In this document: in pieces, positions 1 through 5,652 of the stretch
Layout of the letters: every line of letters starts with the position of its first letter
Position numbering within the stretch: the stretch's first letter is position 1
NCBI GenBank assembly: GCA_013361745.1
Contig: JABFXM010000269.1
Coordinates: 1 to 5,788 of the forward strand
Origin: Gemmatimonadaceae bacterium
Lineage (GTDB): Bacteria > Gemmatimonadota > Gemmatimonadetes > Gemmatimonadales > Gemmatimonadaceae
DNA length: 5,788 nt
Direction: 5' to 3'
Notes under the pieces: generated by a model
Told to the model about the DNA's origin: nothing
Databases searched by the model: none
Seen by the model: the letters and a program-made list of their open reading frames with translations, nothing else
Made by a program: the position numbers and the translations under genes

Positions 1-47
1 TCTAGCCGAAAAGAGGGCGAAACGCAACCGCGCCGTTCGCTCTCAAC

Positions 48-69
48 TCATTGGTAAGCAATGACTTAC
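48..69. repeat. Interlocked inverted repeats (A-B-A'-B' arrangement)
   Basis: TCATTG (48-53) is complementary to CAATGA (59-64). The 5-nt spacer between them, GTAAG (54-58), is complementary to the CTTAC that follows at 65-69. Two hairpins are possible but cannot both form easily, because there are no linker bases. As DNA the block could be an operator-like site; as RNA it could switch between two folds. It sits in the AT-rich part of the intergenic region, a few bases before a T-run at 77-81. Confidence 0.5.
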
Positions 70-88
70 AAACTGGTTTTTGACGCGC

Positions 89-114
89 GATCAACCGCCG
101 CCACGGCGTTGATC
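89..114. repeat. Short inverted repeat (imperfect hairpin)
   Basis: GATCAAC (89-95) pairs with GTTGATC (108-114). With one bulged C at 96, GCC (97-99) pairs with GGC (105-107), leaving a 5-nt loop. A third copy of GTTGATC at 176-182, beyond the large inverted repeat, offers an alternative partner for 89-95. The heptamer GATCAAC also occurs inside genes at 543-549 and 2074-2080, so the sequence alone is not remarkable; the spacing is what suggests a structure. Confidence 0.4.
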
Positions 115-174
115 ACAGAAGGCACGAAGGCACGAAGGGGTCTGGTCGCGACCAGATCCCTTCGTGCCTTCTGT
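115..174. repeat. Large inverted repeat with a duplicated 8-bp unit in one arm; possible dispersed repeat or 3'-end hairpin
   Basis: Positions 126-148 and 149-171 form a 23-position inverted repeat with only one G.T pair (140/157). Its centre, 141-156, is a perfect 16-bp palindrome. The left arm contains GGCACGAA twice in tandem (121-128 and 129-136) but the right arm contains its complement once. A second register is therefore available: 115-130 pairs perfectly with 159-174 (16 bp), with the extra unit looped out. It lies 21 bases beyond the stop codon of the MscS-like gene. There is no U-tract on either side, so a standard intrinsic terminator is not supported. Tandem GGCACGAA-type units resemble intergenic repeats I recall from environmental genomes, but copy number cannot be judged from one window. 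Confidence 0.7.
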
Positions 175-194
175 TGTTGATCGGGCCCTTCCGC

Positions 195-956
195 CTAACG
201 GCGCTTCTCCGTCGGCCGCTCGTCCGTGATAGCGGGGTCCTCGTCGTCGAGCGCGTCCGCCAGATGCGCCGACGCCGTCGCCCGCTCGTGCGCCTCTCGC
301 TCGGCGCGATAGCGGTCGTACCACTCGCGCGTGATCTCCGCCGCGAGCTCGCGGTTCCCCAGCCCGAAGGCAAGCGCTCCCGCCAGCGCGATCGCGCCGA
401 AGAGGATCGCGAACGCGGTCGTCACGATCTCCGTCGCGATGCCGAGCACCTGCAGCGCCATGAAGACGGAGAGCACGATCACGCCGGCACGTCCGATCCG
501 CGACAGCGCCGTCCCGCCGTGCACCGCGCCCGCGGACGTCGCGATCAACCCGCCGACGAAGCCGCCGAGCACGATCCCGAGGAGCAGGATCACCACCGCC
601 GCGATCACGCTCGGGATGTACCCCACCAGCTCCTCGAAGACGTTCGTCAGCTCCTCGAGCCCGAGCACGCTCGCCGCGAAGAGGATCACCGCGAACATGA
701 TCAGCCAGAAGATCAGCGCCGCGACCACCCGCGTCGCGTCGACGCGCGATCCAGTCCGCTCGACCGCGTCCATCACCCCGCCGCGCTCGAGCATGGTGTT
801 CAGGCGGATGCGCCGCAGGAAGCGCAGCACCAGCCGCTCGATCACCTTCGCCAGCAGGTAGCCGGCGAAGAGCATGATCAGCGCGCTGAGCAGCGCCGGC
901 AGGAGCTGACCGAACACCTGCGAGAAGCTCCCCTGCAACCGCTGCATGTAGTCCAT
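195..956 (-). CDS. MscS-like mechanosensitive channel family protein, transmembrane module only
   Basis: This is a 253-residue integral membrane protein of the MscS-related type built from conserved TM-helix repeats. Hydrophobic segments lie at about residues 15-40, 76-99, 112-142, 156-175 and 178-200. The last one carries a Gly/Ala-rich ALAFGLGNREL motif (about 194-204) like the pore-lining third helix of MscS. Unlike full MscS it has no cytoplasmic beta-domain. After residue 210 there is only a charged helical tail, acidic near 235-242 and basic at the very end. The family role would be turgor or ion-flux sensing in the inner membrane; conductance by this short form is not shown. I chose ATG at 954-956; codons further upstream run antisense-like through the preceding gene. 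A second ATG three codons later is possible. No clear Shine-Dalgarno sequence is visible. The gap to the preceding gene is 25 bases, so it is probably the last gene of the operon. Confidence 0.82.
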   Translation of the reverse strand: MDYMQRLQGSFSQVFGQLLPALLSALIMLFAGYLLAKVIERLVLRFLRRIRLNTMLERGGVMDAVERTGSRVDATRVVAALIFWLIMFAVILFAASVLGLEELTNVFEELVGYIPSVIAAVVILLLGIVLGGFVGGLIATSAGAVHGGTALSRIGRAGVIVLSVFMALQVLGIATEIVTTAFAILFGAIALAGALAFGLGNRELAAEITREWYDRYRAEREAHERATASAHLADALDDEDPAITDERPTEKRR

Positions 957-981
957 CGACCCGACCGTTAGGTGTGAAGCG

Positions 982-2391
982 TCAGAACTGAAGCTGGACC
1001 AGCGAGTGCTGCCCGGGCGTGCGCGCCGCGGCGAGCGCGAGCCCCAGCGGATCGACGCGCAGCCGCAGCGACGTCTGCCGTCCCGCGTCGAGCCGCTGCG
1101 GCATGAACGCCTCCGCGATCGCCATCCCCGCGACCGCGCCGACCGTCGCCGCCACGTACGGGCCGACCGCGCCGCTCGGCCGGTTGGGACGGACGAGCGA
1201 GTAGGCGCCGGCACCCATCAGTGCCCCGCCCGCCGCCGACCCGGCGAGAATCCCCGCCTCGTACGGCGTGTGGTCGAAGCGGCGCGCGAGCACCACGTCC
1301 CCCGCGATCGCGCCGAGCACGAAGCCTCCCGCCGCCGACGAGAACACCGCCGTCTGGTGCCGGTCGCGATACGCGCTCGTCCCCGGCGTGAGATTCCCGT
1401 TGCGGACGATGCCGTGCGCGATCGTTCCCGCGGCCAGCGCTCCCACCGCCCCCGTCGTCCACATCGCGCCGATGTCGCCCGACGTGACGTTGTACGACGC
1501 GCCACGCGCATATTGCAGGCCGAGCGGATAGCCGGCCAGCGCGCTCGCGGCGAGGATCGCCGCCTCGCCCCGCGACGGATAGTCGTGCGACCGTTGATGG
1601 CTCGCTCTCGTCAGCAGGTACGCGGTGAGCAGCGTCGCGTCCGCGCCGAAGGTCGCCCCCGCGACGTCCGCGCCGCGCAGCTTCGGGATGCCGAGCGCGA
1701 GGAGCGAGGCGCCGATGCCGCCGACGAACGCCGAGGCGCCCTGCACGTTGCTGTTCCCCCTCGCCGCGTAGGCGAGCCCGAGGCCCGCGGCCGCACCGTG
1801 GATCGCCGCGTGGGTCGCGAGCGCGTTCTGCTCCGGGGTGATCGTCCGGTTGCGCGCCATCTGCGTCGCGGCGTAGAACGTTCCGCCCGCGCCGAGCACG
1901 TACGCCGCGACGCGCCCCGGCGTCTCGTTCGACAGCGCGTACGCGAACGCCGGCCCGTAGACGAGCACCGCCAGCGCGCCCTGGTTGAGCACGAAGGCGT
2001 CGTTGCGGGCGGCGGTCACGATCTGCTGCTTCACCTCGCCGAGTCCCGCGCTCACCCGCCCGAGCTGATCCTCGATCAACCCCGGCGGCAGGTTCGCGGT
2101 CTTCGTTCGCAGGTAGTCGCGGTCGGCGCGCGTGATCGCGTACCGCTCCTGCGCACCGTCGCGCCGCGCGACGACGATGACGTAGCCCTGGTCGCCTAAC
2201 GCGAAGAGCCGCGCGCCCACGTAGTCGCCGGTGATCCGCCAGGCGGGGGGCGAGAGCTGGAGTCGCGCCGCCAGCGACGGCGTGATGACGGCGAGCCGTC
2301 CCGCGCTGTCGAACGGCTCGGGGGTCTCGACGACCTGCGCCCTCGCGCGCGTCGCGATCGCGAGCGCGAGGACGAAGAGCAGCTTTTTCAT
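982..2391 (-). CDS. Secreted or envelope protein of unknown function, paralog of the preceding gene
   Basis: I do not recognise this family. The 469-residue product starts with a clear signal peptide (MKK, hydrophobic 4-13, likely cleavage ARA|Q at 18/19). Residues 21-88 form a mixed-polarity domain with ETPEPFDSAGR and a GDYVGARLF...GYVIVVAR strand-like pattern. From about 135 on it is Ala/Gly-rich, with repeated small-residue hydrophobic segments (about 136-152, 161-177, 191-210, 217-235, 277-294, 313-326, 346-367, 379-398, 410-429) that look like glycine-zipper helices. The C-terminus (VDPLG 446-450, ending LVQLQF) finishes in Phe, as many outer-membrane barrel proteins do, but the Ala/Gly-rich core is not typical of a barrel. 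It aligns along its length with the gene just upstream (2455-3870), so the two are tandem duplicates. ATG at 2389-2391 is preceded by only a weak GAG. Leu65 uses the rare codon TTA. Location and function are unproven. Confidence 0.85.
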   Translation of the reverse strand: MKKLLFVLALAIATRARAQVVETPEPFDSAGRLAVITPSLAARLQLSPPAWRITGDYVGARLFALGDQGYVIVVARRDGAQERYAITRADRDYLRTKTANLPPGLIEDQLGRVSAGLGEVKQQIVTAARNDAFVLNQGALAVLVYGPAFAYALSNETPGRVAAYVLGAGGTFYAATQMARNRTITPEQNALATHAAIHGAAAGLGLAYAARGNSNVQGASAFVGGIGASLLALGIPKLRGADVAGATFGADATLLTAYLLTRASHQRSHDYPSRGEAAILAASALAGYPLGLQYARGASYNVTSGDIGAMWTTGAVGALAAGTIAHGIVRNGNLTPGTSAYRDRHQTAVFSSAAGGFVLGAIAGDVVLARRFDHTPYEAGILAGSAAGGALMGAGAYSLVRPNRPSGAVGPYVAATVGAVAGMAIAEAFMPQRLDAGRQTSLRLRVDPLGLALAAARTPGQHSLVQLQF

Positions 2392-2446
2392 TCGGATTTC
2401 TCGAGCGGACGCTCCTCGTCGTCGCCGGCCGGCGCGCGCGAGGCGA

Positions 2447-2472
2447 ATGCGTGTCTAGAAGGAGACACGCAT
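2447..2472. repeat. Perfect 10-bp hairpin spanning the stop codon of the first paralog
   Basis: ATGCGTGTCT (2447-2456) is the exact reverse complement of AGACACGCAT (2463-2472), with a 6-nt spacer AGAAGG. On the transcribed (minus) strand the stem holds the last codons and most of the TAG stop (2455-2457) of the upstream paralog. There is no U-tract after it, so a standard Rho-independent terminator is not supported. It could be a stop-codon-proximal stem that affects mRNA decay or re-initiation at the next gene, whose start is 56 bases beyond the stem. Confidence 0.65.
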
Positions 2473-3870
2473 GACGCTGAATCTACCTCGCTGCCGCGTC
2501 GCGGCGAAGACGGCGCCCAGCGGATCGACGGTGATCTTCACGCGGTCGCCGGTGACGCGCGACACACTGGCATCCGCCGCGCGCGACGCGGCCGCGAGCG
2601 TCCCGCGACTCCCGCCGATCGCCGGTCGGAGGACCGCCTCCGTCGCGACGACCCCGAGCAGCGCTCCGCCGGTGGCGAGTCCCCAGGACGTTCGCGCGTT
2701 CGCCTCTCCCCCGGCCGCGACCCCCAGCCCGACCAGCGCGCCAGCGGTCGCGCCGGTCCAGAGCAGCGCACCGTCGGAGCGCGTGTGGTCGCGCGGCCGC
2801 ACGAGCAGGCGGTCTCCGAGCAGCACCCCGCCCAGCAGTCCAGCAGTGAGCGCGGCATACTGCGTTTTCTGGTCGTGGTGCCGGTCGCCCATGAATGGCG
2901 TCGCCGCGATCGCGAGTCCGATCGCGGCACTCGTCGTCATCGCCCGGACGTCGCCCGCGGTCACGGTGTAGGGCACGCGTCGCGCGTACGCGAGACCCAG
3001 AGGGTAGACGAGCACGATCGCCGCCGACGCGACAGACGCCGCGGGGCGTCCGATCTCACCATGTCCGTCGAAAGCGCCCGCCGCGCCCATCAGGCCGAGC
3101 GTCGTCGCCGGCAGCAGATATCCGCCGAAGGCCGCGGACGCCGCCTCCGCGTCCGTCATCCGTCTCGCCACCGACATCCCGCCGACCGTCCCGCCGACGG
3201 ACCCCGCGAGCACCATCAGCGCCGCGGCTTCGGGAGTCTTCACGTGCGCGACGTAGGCAAGCGATCCTCCGAGCGCAGCACCCTGCACCGCGCCATGCGT
3301 CGCGACGATGTTCTGCGCCGTCGTCACCGGCGGCGAGTCGCCGCGGCGCGCGAGCGCCGCGAAGAAGGTCCCGCCGGCGACGATCAGCTCCGCCGCGGCC
3401 CCGGCGGATCCGTCGTTGGACGAGCCCACGATCACCGACGCGGCTGGTCCGTAGATGAAGAGCCCGAGCATCGCCTGGTTGCGGACGAAGGCGTTGCCCG
3501 CGGGATCAGAGTAGAGGCTCGTCTGTTCGCCGAGTCCCGCGCGCCGGCCGCTCGCGAGCGAGCCCTGCACCAGCGCACGGAGTGCGTCGGCATCGCTTCC
3601 AGTCAACGAGTACCGGTCGAACGAGCCGTTCGCACGCGCGACGACGAGGGTGTAGCCGCTGTCGCTGCGCGAGTAGAGCCGCGCGTTGACGTAACTGCCG
3701 AGCACCGGCCACACCGGCGGCGCGAGCCGGAGTCGCTCGGCCAGCGCCTGCGAGATGGCCGGCACCCGACCCGCGCTGTCGAAGGGGATCGGCGTCTCGG
3801 TGACCTGGGCGGCGACGGGCGCCGCGAGGACGATGAGCGAGAGGGCGAGCGTTAGGCGGCGCGGCGGCAT
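2455..3870 (-). CDS. Secreted or envelope protein of unknown function, first of two tandem paralogs
   Basis: This 471-residue protein has a signal peptide (MPPRR, hydrophobic 7-18, likely cleavage VAA|Q at 21/22), so it should leave the cytoplasm. The layout matches the next gene downstream. Shared blocks are ETPIPFDSAGR (25-35), a Y-V-N-A-R-L-Y strand pattern near 60-66 with GYTLVVAR (72-79), TTAQNIVATHGAVQG (183-197), YPLGLAYARR...VTAGDVRAM (289-311), RDHT (360-363) with Gly-zipper segments around it, VDPLG (448-452) and a terminal Phe. The two are therefore diverged duplicates. The central part is Ala/Gly-rich, with hydrophobic stretches that could be membrane helices or packed hairpins. 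ATG at 3868-3870 was chosen because the signal peptide begins there; no Shine-Dalgarno sequence is visible. Leu6 is a CTA codon inside a CCTAACG motif. It follows the zinc-ribbon gene after 48 bases that include a GC-rich hairpin. I name no function; an exported structural or outer-membrane-associated role is inferred. Confidence 0.85.
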   Translation of the reverse strand: MPPRRLTLALSLIVLAAPVAAQVTETPIPFDSAGRVPAISQALAERLRLAPPVWPVLGSYVNARLYSRSDSGYTLVVARANGSFDRYSLTGSDADALRALVQGSLASGRRAGLGEQTSLYSDPAGNAFVRNQAMLGLFIYGPAASVIVGSSNDGSAGAAAELIVAGGTFFAALARRGDSPPVTTAQNIVATHGAVQGAALGGSLAYVAHVKTPEAAALMVLAGSVGGTVGGMSVARRMTDAEAASAAFGGYLLPATTLGLMGAAGAFDGHGEIGRPAASVASAAIVLVYPLGLAYARRVPYTVTAGDVRAMTTSAAIGLAIAATPFMGDRHHDQKTQYAALTAGLLGGVLLGDRLLVRPRDHTRSDGALLWTGATAGALVGLGVAAGGEANARTSWGLATGGALLGVVATEAVLRPAIGGSRGTLAAASRAADASVSRVTGDRVKITVDPLGAVFAATRQRGRFSVMRVSF

Positions 3871-3891
3871 CGGCGGAGCGGCAGGATGTGG

Positions 3892-3915
3892 TCCCGCCGC
3901 GATCCGCGAGCGGGA
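3892..3915. repeat. GC-rich hairpin between the zinc-ribbon gene and the paralog pair
   Basis: TCCCGC (3892-3897) pairs with GCGGGA (3910-3915), and CGCG (3898-3901) with CGCG (3905-3908), leaving an ATC loop and one bulged A at 3909. It begins 4 bases after the stop codon of the zinc-ribbon gene in the direction of transcription. No U-run follows, so it is not a standard terminator. It may mark the boundary between the metabolic and envelope parts of the operon. Confidence 0.45.
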
Positions 3916-3918
3916 GGT

Positions 3919-4149
3919 TCAGGTCCGGGTCCCGCGCTTCACGTCGAAGATCGCGCTTCGACGGCAGCGAGGGCAGATCAGCCACTCGCGCTTCCGCGCG
4001 TAGCCGAGCCCGAAGGAGCCGCCGCCCACGCCCCGCATCGTCATGCGAACCCCGCATCGCGGGCAGATGGGATCCTGTCCCGCAGCCACGGCCTCGCGCA
4101 GCGCGCGCTGCTCCTCCTCCGTAAACTGCGCGCGCTCCTCCGCGGTCAC
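3919..4149 (-). CDS. Small zinc-ribbon protein, translationally coupled to the thioesterase
   Basis: This is a 76-residue protein with two CPRC knuckles (Cys29/Cys32 and Cys59/Cys62) separated by 26 residues, the usual four-cysteine layout of a zinc ribbon. Residues 2-22 are acidic and probably helical (EERAQFTEEEQRALREA). The spacer has a Gly-rich turn (40-49). The C-terminal tail is basic. I chose the GTG at 4147-4149: it overlaps the TGA of the thioesterase in a 4-nt GTGA junction, is preceded by GGAGG (positions 4154-4158 on the minus strand), and puts the start right before the first sensible helix. Reading further upstream in this frame gives only Arg/Gly-rich sequence antisense in character. 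A role in nucleic-acid or protein binding is typical for such folds. No partner is evident except possible co-function with the coupled thioesterase. Confidence 0.75.
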   Translation of the reverse strand: MTAEERAQFTEEEQRALREAVAAGQDPICPRCGVRMTMRGVGGGSFGLGYARKREWLICPRCRRSAIFDVKRGTRT

Positions 4150-4553
4150 ATCGCCTCCAGCGCCTTCCGCATCGCGGGGGGAAGGGCCATCGTGCGCCCC
4201 GCCGCATAGTCGTAGGCCACCTGCACCGTCTCCCCCTCCGCGATCAGGCGGTCGTCGCGCGCGTCGAGGATGCGATAGCCGAAGGAGAACCCCTTCGTTC
4301 GGATCTCCTTCACCGCGATCTCGATCTCGAGGGGGACACCGATGTTCGCCGGACTGACGTACTTCACCCGCGCCTCGGCGACGATCAGCGGCGGATCCGC
4401 GACGTCGGGGCCGGTCAACCCGCTCATTCGCACGACGTGCGACATCCACGCCTGCACGCGCGCCCACTCGAAGTAGGTGAGATAGACCGCGTTGTTGACG
4501 TGGCCCTTCGTGTCGTAGTCGGAGTAGCGCGTGACGAGCGGGAAGCGAAGCAC
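4146..4553 (-). CDS. Acyl-CoA thioesterase, hotdog fold (4HBT family)
   Basis: The 135-residue product has the full length of a single hotdog domain. Near the N-terminus is the family signature RYSDYDTKGHVNNAVYLTYFE (residues 9-29), with Asp12/Asp14, Gly17-His18-Val19-Asn20-Asn21 and Glu29. Asp14 and the HVNN turn occupy the place of the catalytic and substrate-binding residues in 4-hydroxybenzoyl-CoA-thioesterase-like enzymes. The rest alternates strand-like hydrophobic patterns (56-67, 73-86, 89-97, 103-114), as expected. These enzymes hydrolyse acyl-CoA (or sometimes acyl-ACP) thioesters to the free acid and CoA in the cytoplasm; chain-length preference cannot be read from sequence. The start is GTG at 4551-4553, the only start codon close before the domain; no Shine-Dalgarno sequence is clear. 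It lies 25 bases after the dehydrogenase and overlaps the next gene by 4 bases, so co-transcription is likely. Confidence 0.9.
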   Translation of the reverse strand: MLRFPLVTRYSDYDTKGHVNNAVYLTYFEWARVQAWMSHVVRMSGLTGPDVADPPLIVAEARVKYVSPANIGVPLEIEIAVKEIRTKGFSFGYRILDARDDRLIAEGETVQVAYDYAAGRTMALPPAMRKALEAM

Positions 4554-4578
4554 GTGATGCGGGGTTGGCGTCAGTCGA

Positions 4579-5613
4579 TCAGATGGTGAGGACGATCTTC
4601 CCGAACTGGGCGGCGTCCTGCAGCCGCTCGAACGCGGCGCGTCCCTCGCTGAGCGGGAAGACGCGGTCGACCGGCGGCAGCAGTCGTCCGGCGGCGAGCT
4701 CCGCGGCGACGGCGTCGAACTCCTCGTCGTTGCCCATCGTCGAGCCGAGGATCGACCACTGGTTCCAGAACAGGCGGCGGACGTCGATGTCGACCAGCGG
4801 ACCCGTCGTCGCTCCGCAGGTCACCAGACGTCCGCCCTTGGCGAGCGCGCCGACCGACTGCTGCCAGGTTGCCTTGCCGACGCTGTCGACGACGACATCG
4901 ACCCCGCGCTTGTTCGTGCGCTGACGGATCTCGCGGGCCACGTCGGCGCCGCCGACGTTGATCGTCTCGTCGGCGCCGAGGGTGCGGGCGCGCGCGAGCT
5001 TCTCGTCGCTGCGCGACGTCACCCACACGCGAGCGCCGAGCTGCTTGCAGATCTGCAGCGCCGCGAGCGCGACGCCGCCGCCGATCCCCTGAATCAGGAC
5101 GTCGTCGCCGGGCCGCACCTGCGCCCGCGTGACGACCATGCGCCAGGCGGTGAGCGTCGCGAGCGTGAAGGCCGCCGCGACGTCGTCGGGCGTATCGCGG
5201 GGAATCCGCCTGACGTTCGACGCCGGCACTACGATGTATTCGCCGAAGGTCCCCGGGTGGTGCTCGCCCAGCAGCGAGAAGTGGACGCACAGCGACTGCT
5301 CGCCGGCGAGGCAGTACTCGCACGTCCGGTCACTCATCCCCGGATTGATGATGACGCGGTCGCCGACGGCGAGATCCTGCACCGCGCTCCCGACCGACTC
5401 GATCTCCCCGACACCGTCGGCGCCCATCACCCATAGGGGCGTGATCATCACCCCCGGGAGTCCGCTCACGACGAAGAGGTCGAGATGATTGAGCGCACCC
5501 GCACGCAGACGGACGCGAACGTCGGCCGGCGCGTGGAGCTCGGGCACCGGGACGTCGGTTCGGTACTCGAGGCGCTCCAGGCCGCCGTGGGCGGAGATGG
5601 TGAGCGCTCGCAC
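4579..5613 (-). CDS. Medium-chain dehydrogenase/reductase (zinc-binding alcohol dehydrogenase / quinone reductase-like)
   Basis: This is a 344-residue NAD(P)H-dependent oxidoreductase of the MDR superfamily. The N-terminal GroES-like domain (about 1-130) has LNHLD (41-45) and MGADGVGEI (63-71). These replace the Cys and Gly-His-Glu ligands of the catalytic zinc in classical alcohol dehydrogenases, so a catalytic zinc is unlikely. A lobe like the structural-zinc lobe remains, with Cys98, Cys101 and Cys109, but the expected first Cys is Asp95. The Rossmann domain has GIGGGVA (176-182); Ser200-Arg201 after the second strand suggests NADP(H). VDSVG (242-246) and the C-terminal FGKIVL fit the family. 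The substrate is unknown; an activated alkene, quinone or aldehyde are all possible. The start is GTG at 5611-5613, with a TATAAC box only 11 bases upstream and no Shine-Dalgarno sequence, so the message may be leaderless. It is the first gene of the minus-strand operon and divergent from the E2 gene. Confidence 0.88.
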   Translation of the reverse strand: MRALTISAHGGLERLEYRTDVPVPELHAPADVRVRLRAGALNHLDLFVVSGLPGVMITPLWVMGADGVGEIESVGSAVQDLAVGDRVIINPGMSDRTCEYCLAGEQSLCVHFSLLGEHHPGTFGEYIVVPASNVRRIPRDTPDDVAAAFTLATLTAWRMVVTRAQVRPGDDVLIQGIGGGVALAALQICKQLGARVWVTSRSDEKLARARTLGADETINVGGADVAREIRQRTNKRGVDVVVDSVGKATWQQSVGALAKGGRLVTCGATTGPLVDIDVRRLFWNQWSILGSTMGNDEEFDAVAAELAAGRLLPPVDRVFPLSEGRAAFERLQDAAQFGKIVLTI

Positions 5614-5652
5614 GTGGTGGTCTGGTTATATTTGGGTGCCTGTGGAGCACGA
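5614..5652. promoter_or_regulatory. Candidate bidirectional promoter core
   Basis: This short divergent intergenic has one AT-rich block in GC-rich surroundings. On the minus strand TATAAC (5630-5625) resembles a -10 box for the dehydrogenase operon. On the plus strand TATATT (5627-5632) resembles one for the E2 gene. The two overlap, so polymerase could use only one at a time. No good -35 hexamer is visible at 16-18 bases on either side, so the call rests on the -10-like sequences and on position. Confidence 0.45.

Larger units (their letters stand above)
1..194. other. Intergenic region downstream of the MscS-like gene, with no gene seen
   Basis: I find no convincing coding region here. 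The short reading frames crossing it are Arg-rich and run into repeat sequence or antisense to the neighbouring gene. Positions 45-83 are clearly AT-richer than the rest of the window and carry interlocked inverted repeats and a short T-run (77-81). Positions 89-182 are dominated by inverted repeats, described separately. It lies at the 3' end of the minus-strand gene cluster, so it may act in transcript termination or 3'-end protection, or be a dispersed intergenic repeat. The gene to the left lies outside the window, so its orientation is unknown. Confidence 0.6.

Noticed and set aside
121..138. Tandem GGCACGAA units as a CRISPR-like or satellite array
   Set aside because: There are only two units with no spacers. 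The duplication is better read as part of the inverted repeat.
126..171. Intrinsic terminator call for the large hairpin
   Set aside because: The stem is strong, but no U-tract follows on either strand, so I keep it as a repeat.
957..1214. N-terminal extension of the MscS-like gene by 86 codons
   Set aside because: The extra sequence is Arg/Ser-rich and lies inside the second paralog. Membrane-protein character begins only at the ATG at 956.
1006..2199. 397-codon plus-strand open frame
   Set aside because: It is strongly Arg-rich and lies entirely antisense to the second paralog, whose signal peptide and similarity to its neighbour make that strand the coding one.
2423..2434. 12-bp palindrome CGCCGGCCGGCG in the paralog gap
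   Set aside because: Short G/C-only palindromes are expected by chance at this base composition.
2471..2971. Plus-strand 166-codon open frame with a near-perfect ribosome site (AAGGAG, 6-base spacing to ATG) antisense to the first paralog
   Set aside because: The AAGGAG is a by-product of the stop-codon hairpin. The product is Ser/Pro/Ala-rich, as expected from the antisense of an Ala/Gly-rich gene, and has no recognisable domain.
2785..3855. 356-codon plus-strand open frame
   Set aside because: It is an Arg/His/Glu-rich shadow of the first paralog with no domain signal.
3506..4207. 233-codon minus-strand open frame crossing several genes
   Set aside because: It overlaps the zinc-ribbon gene and the first paralog in another frame and has shadow-like Arg/Ala composition.
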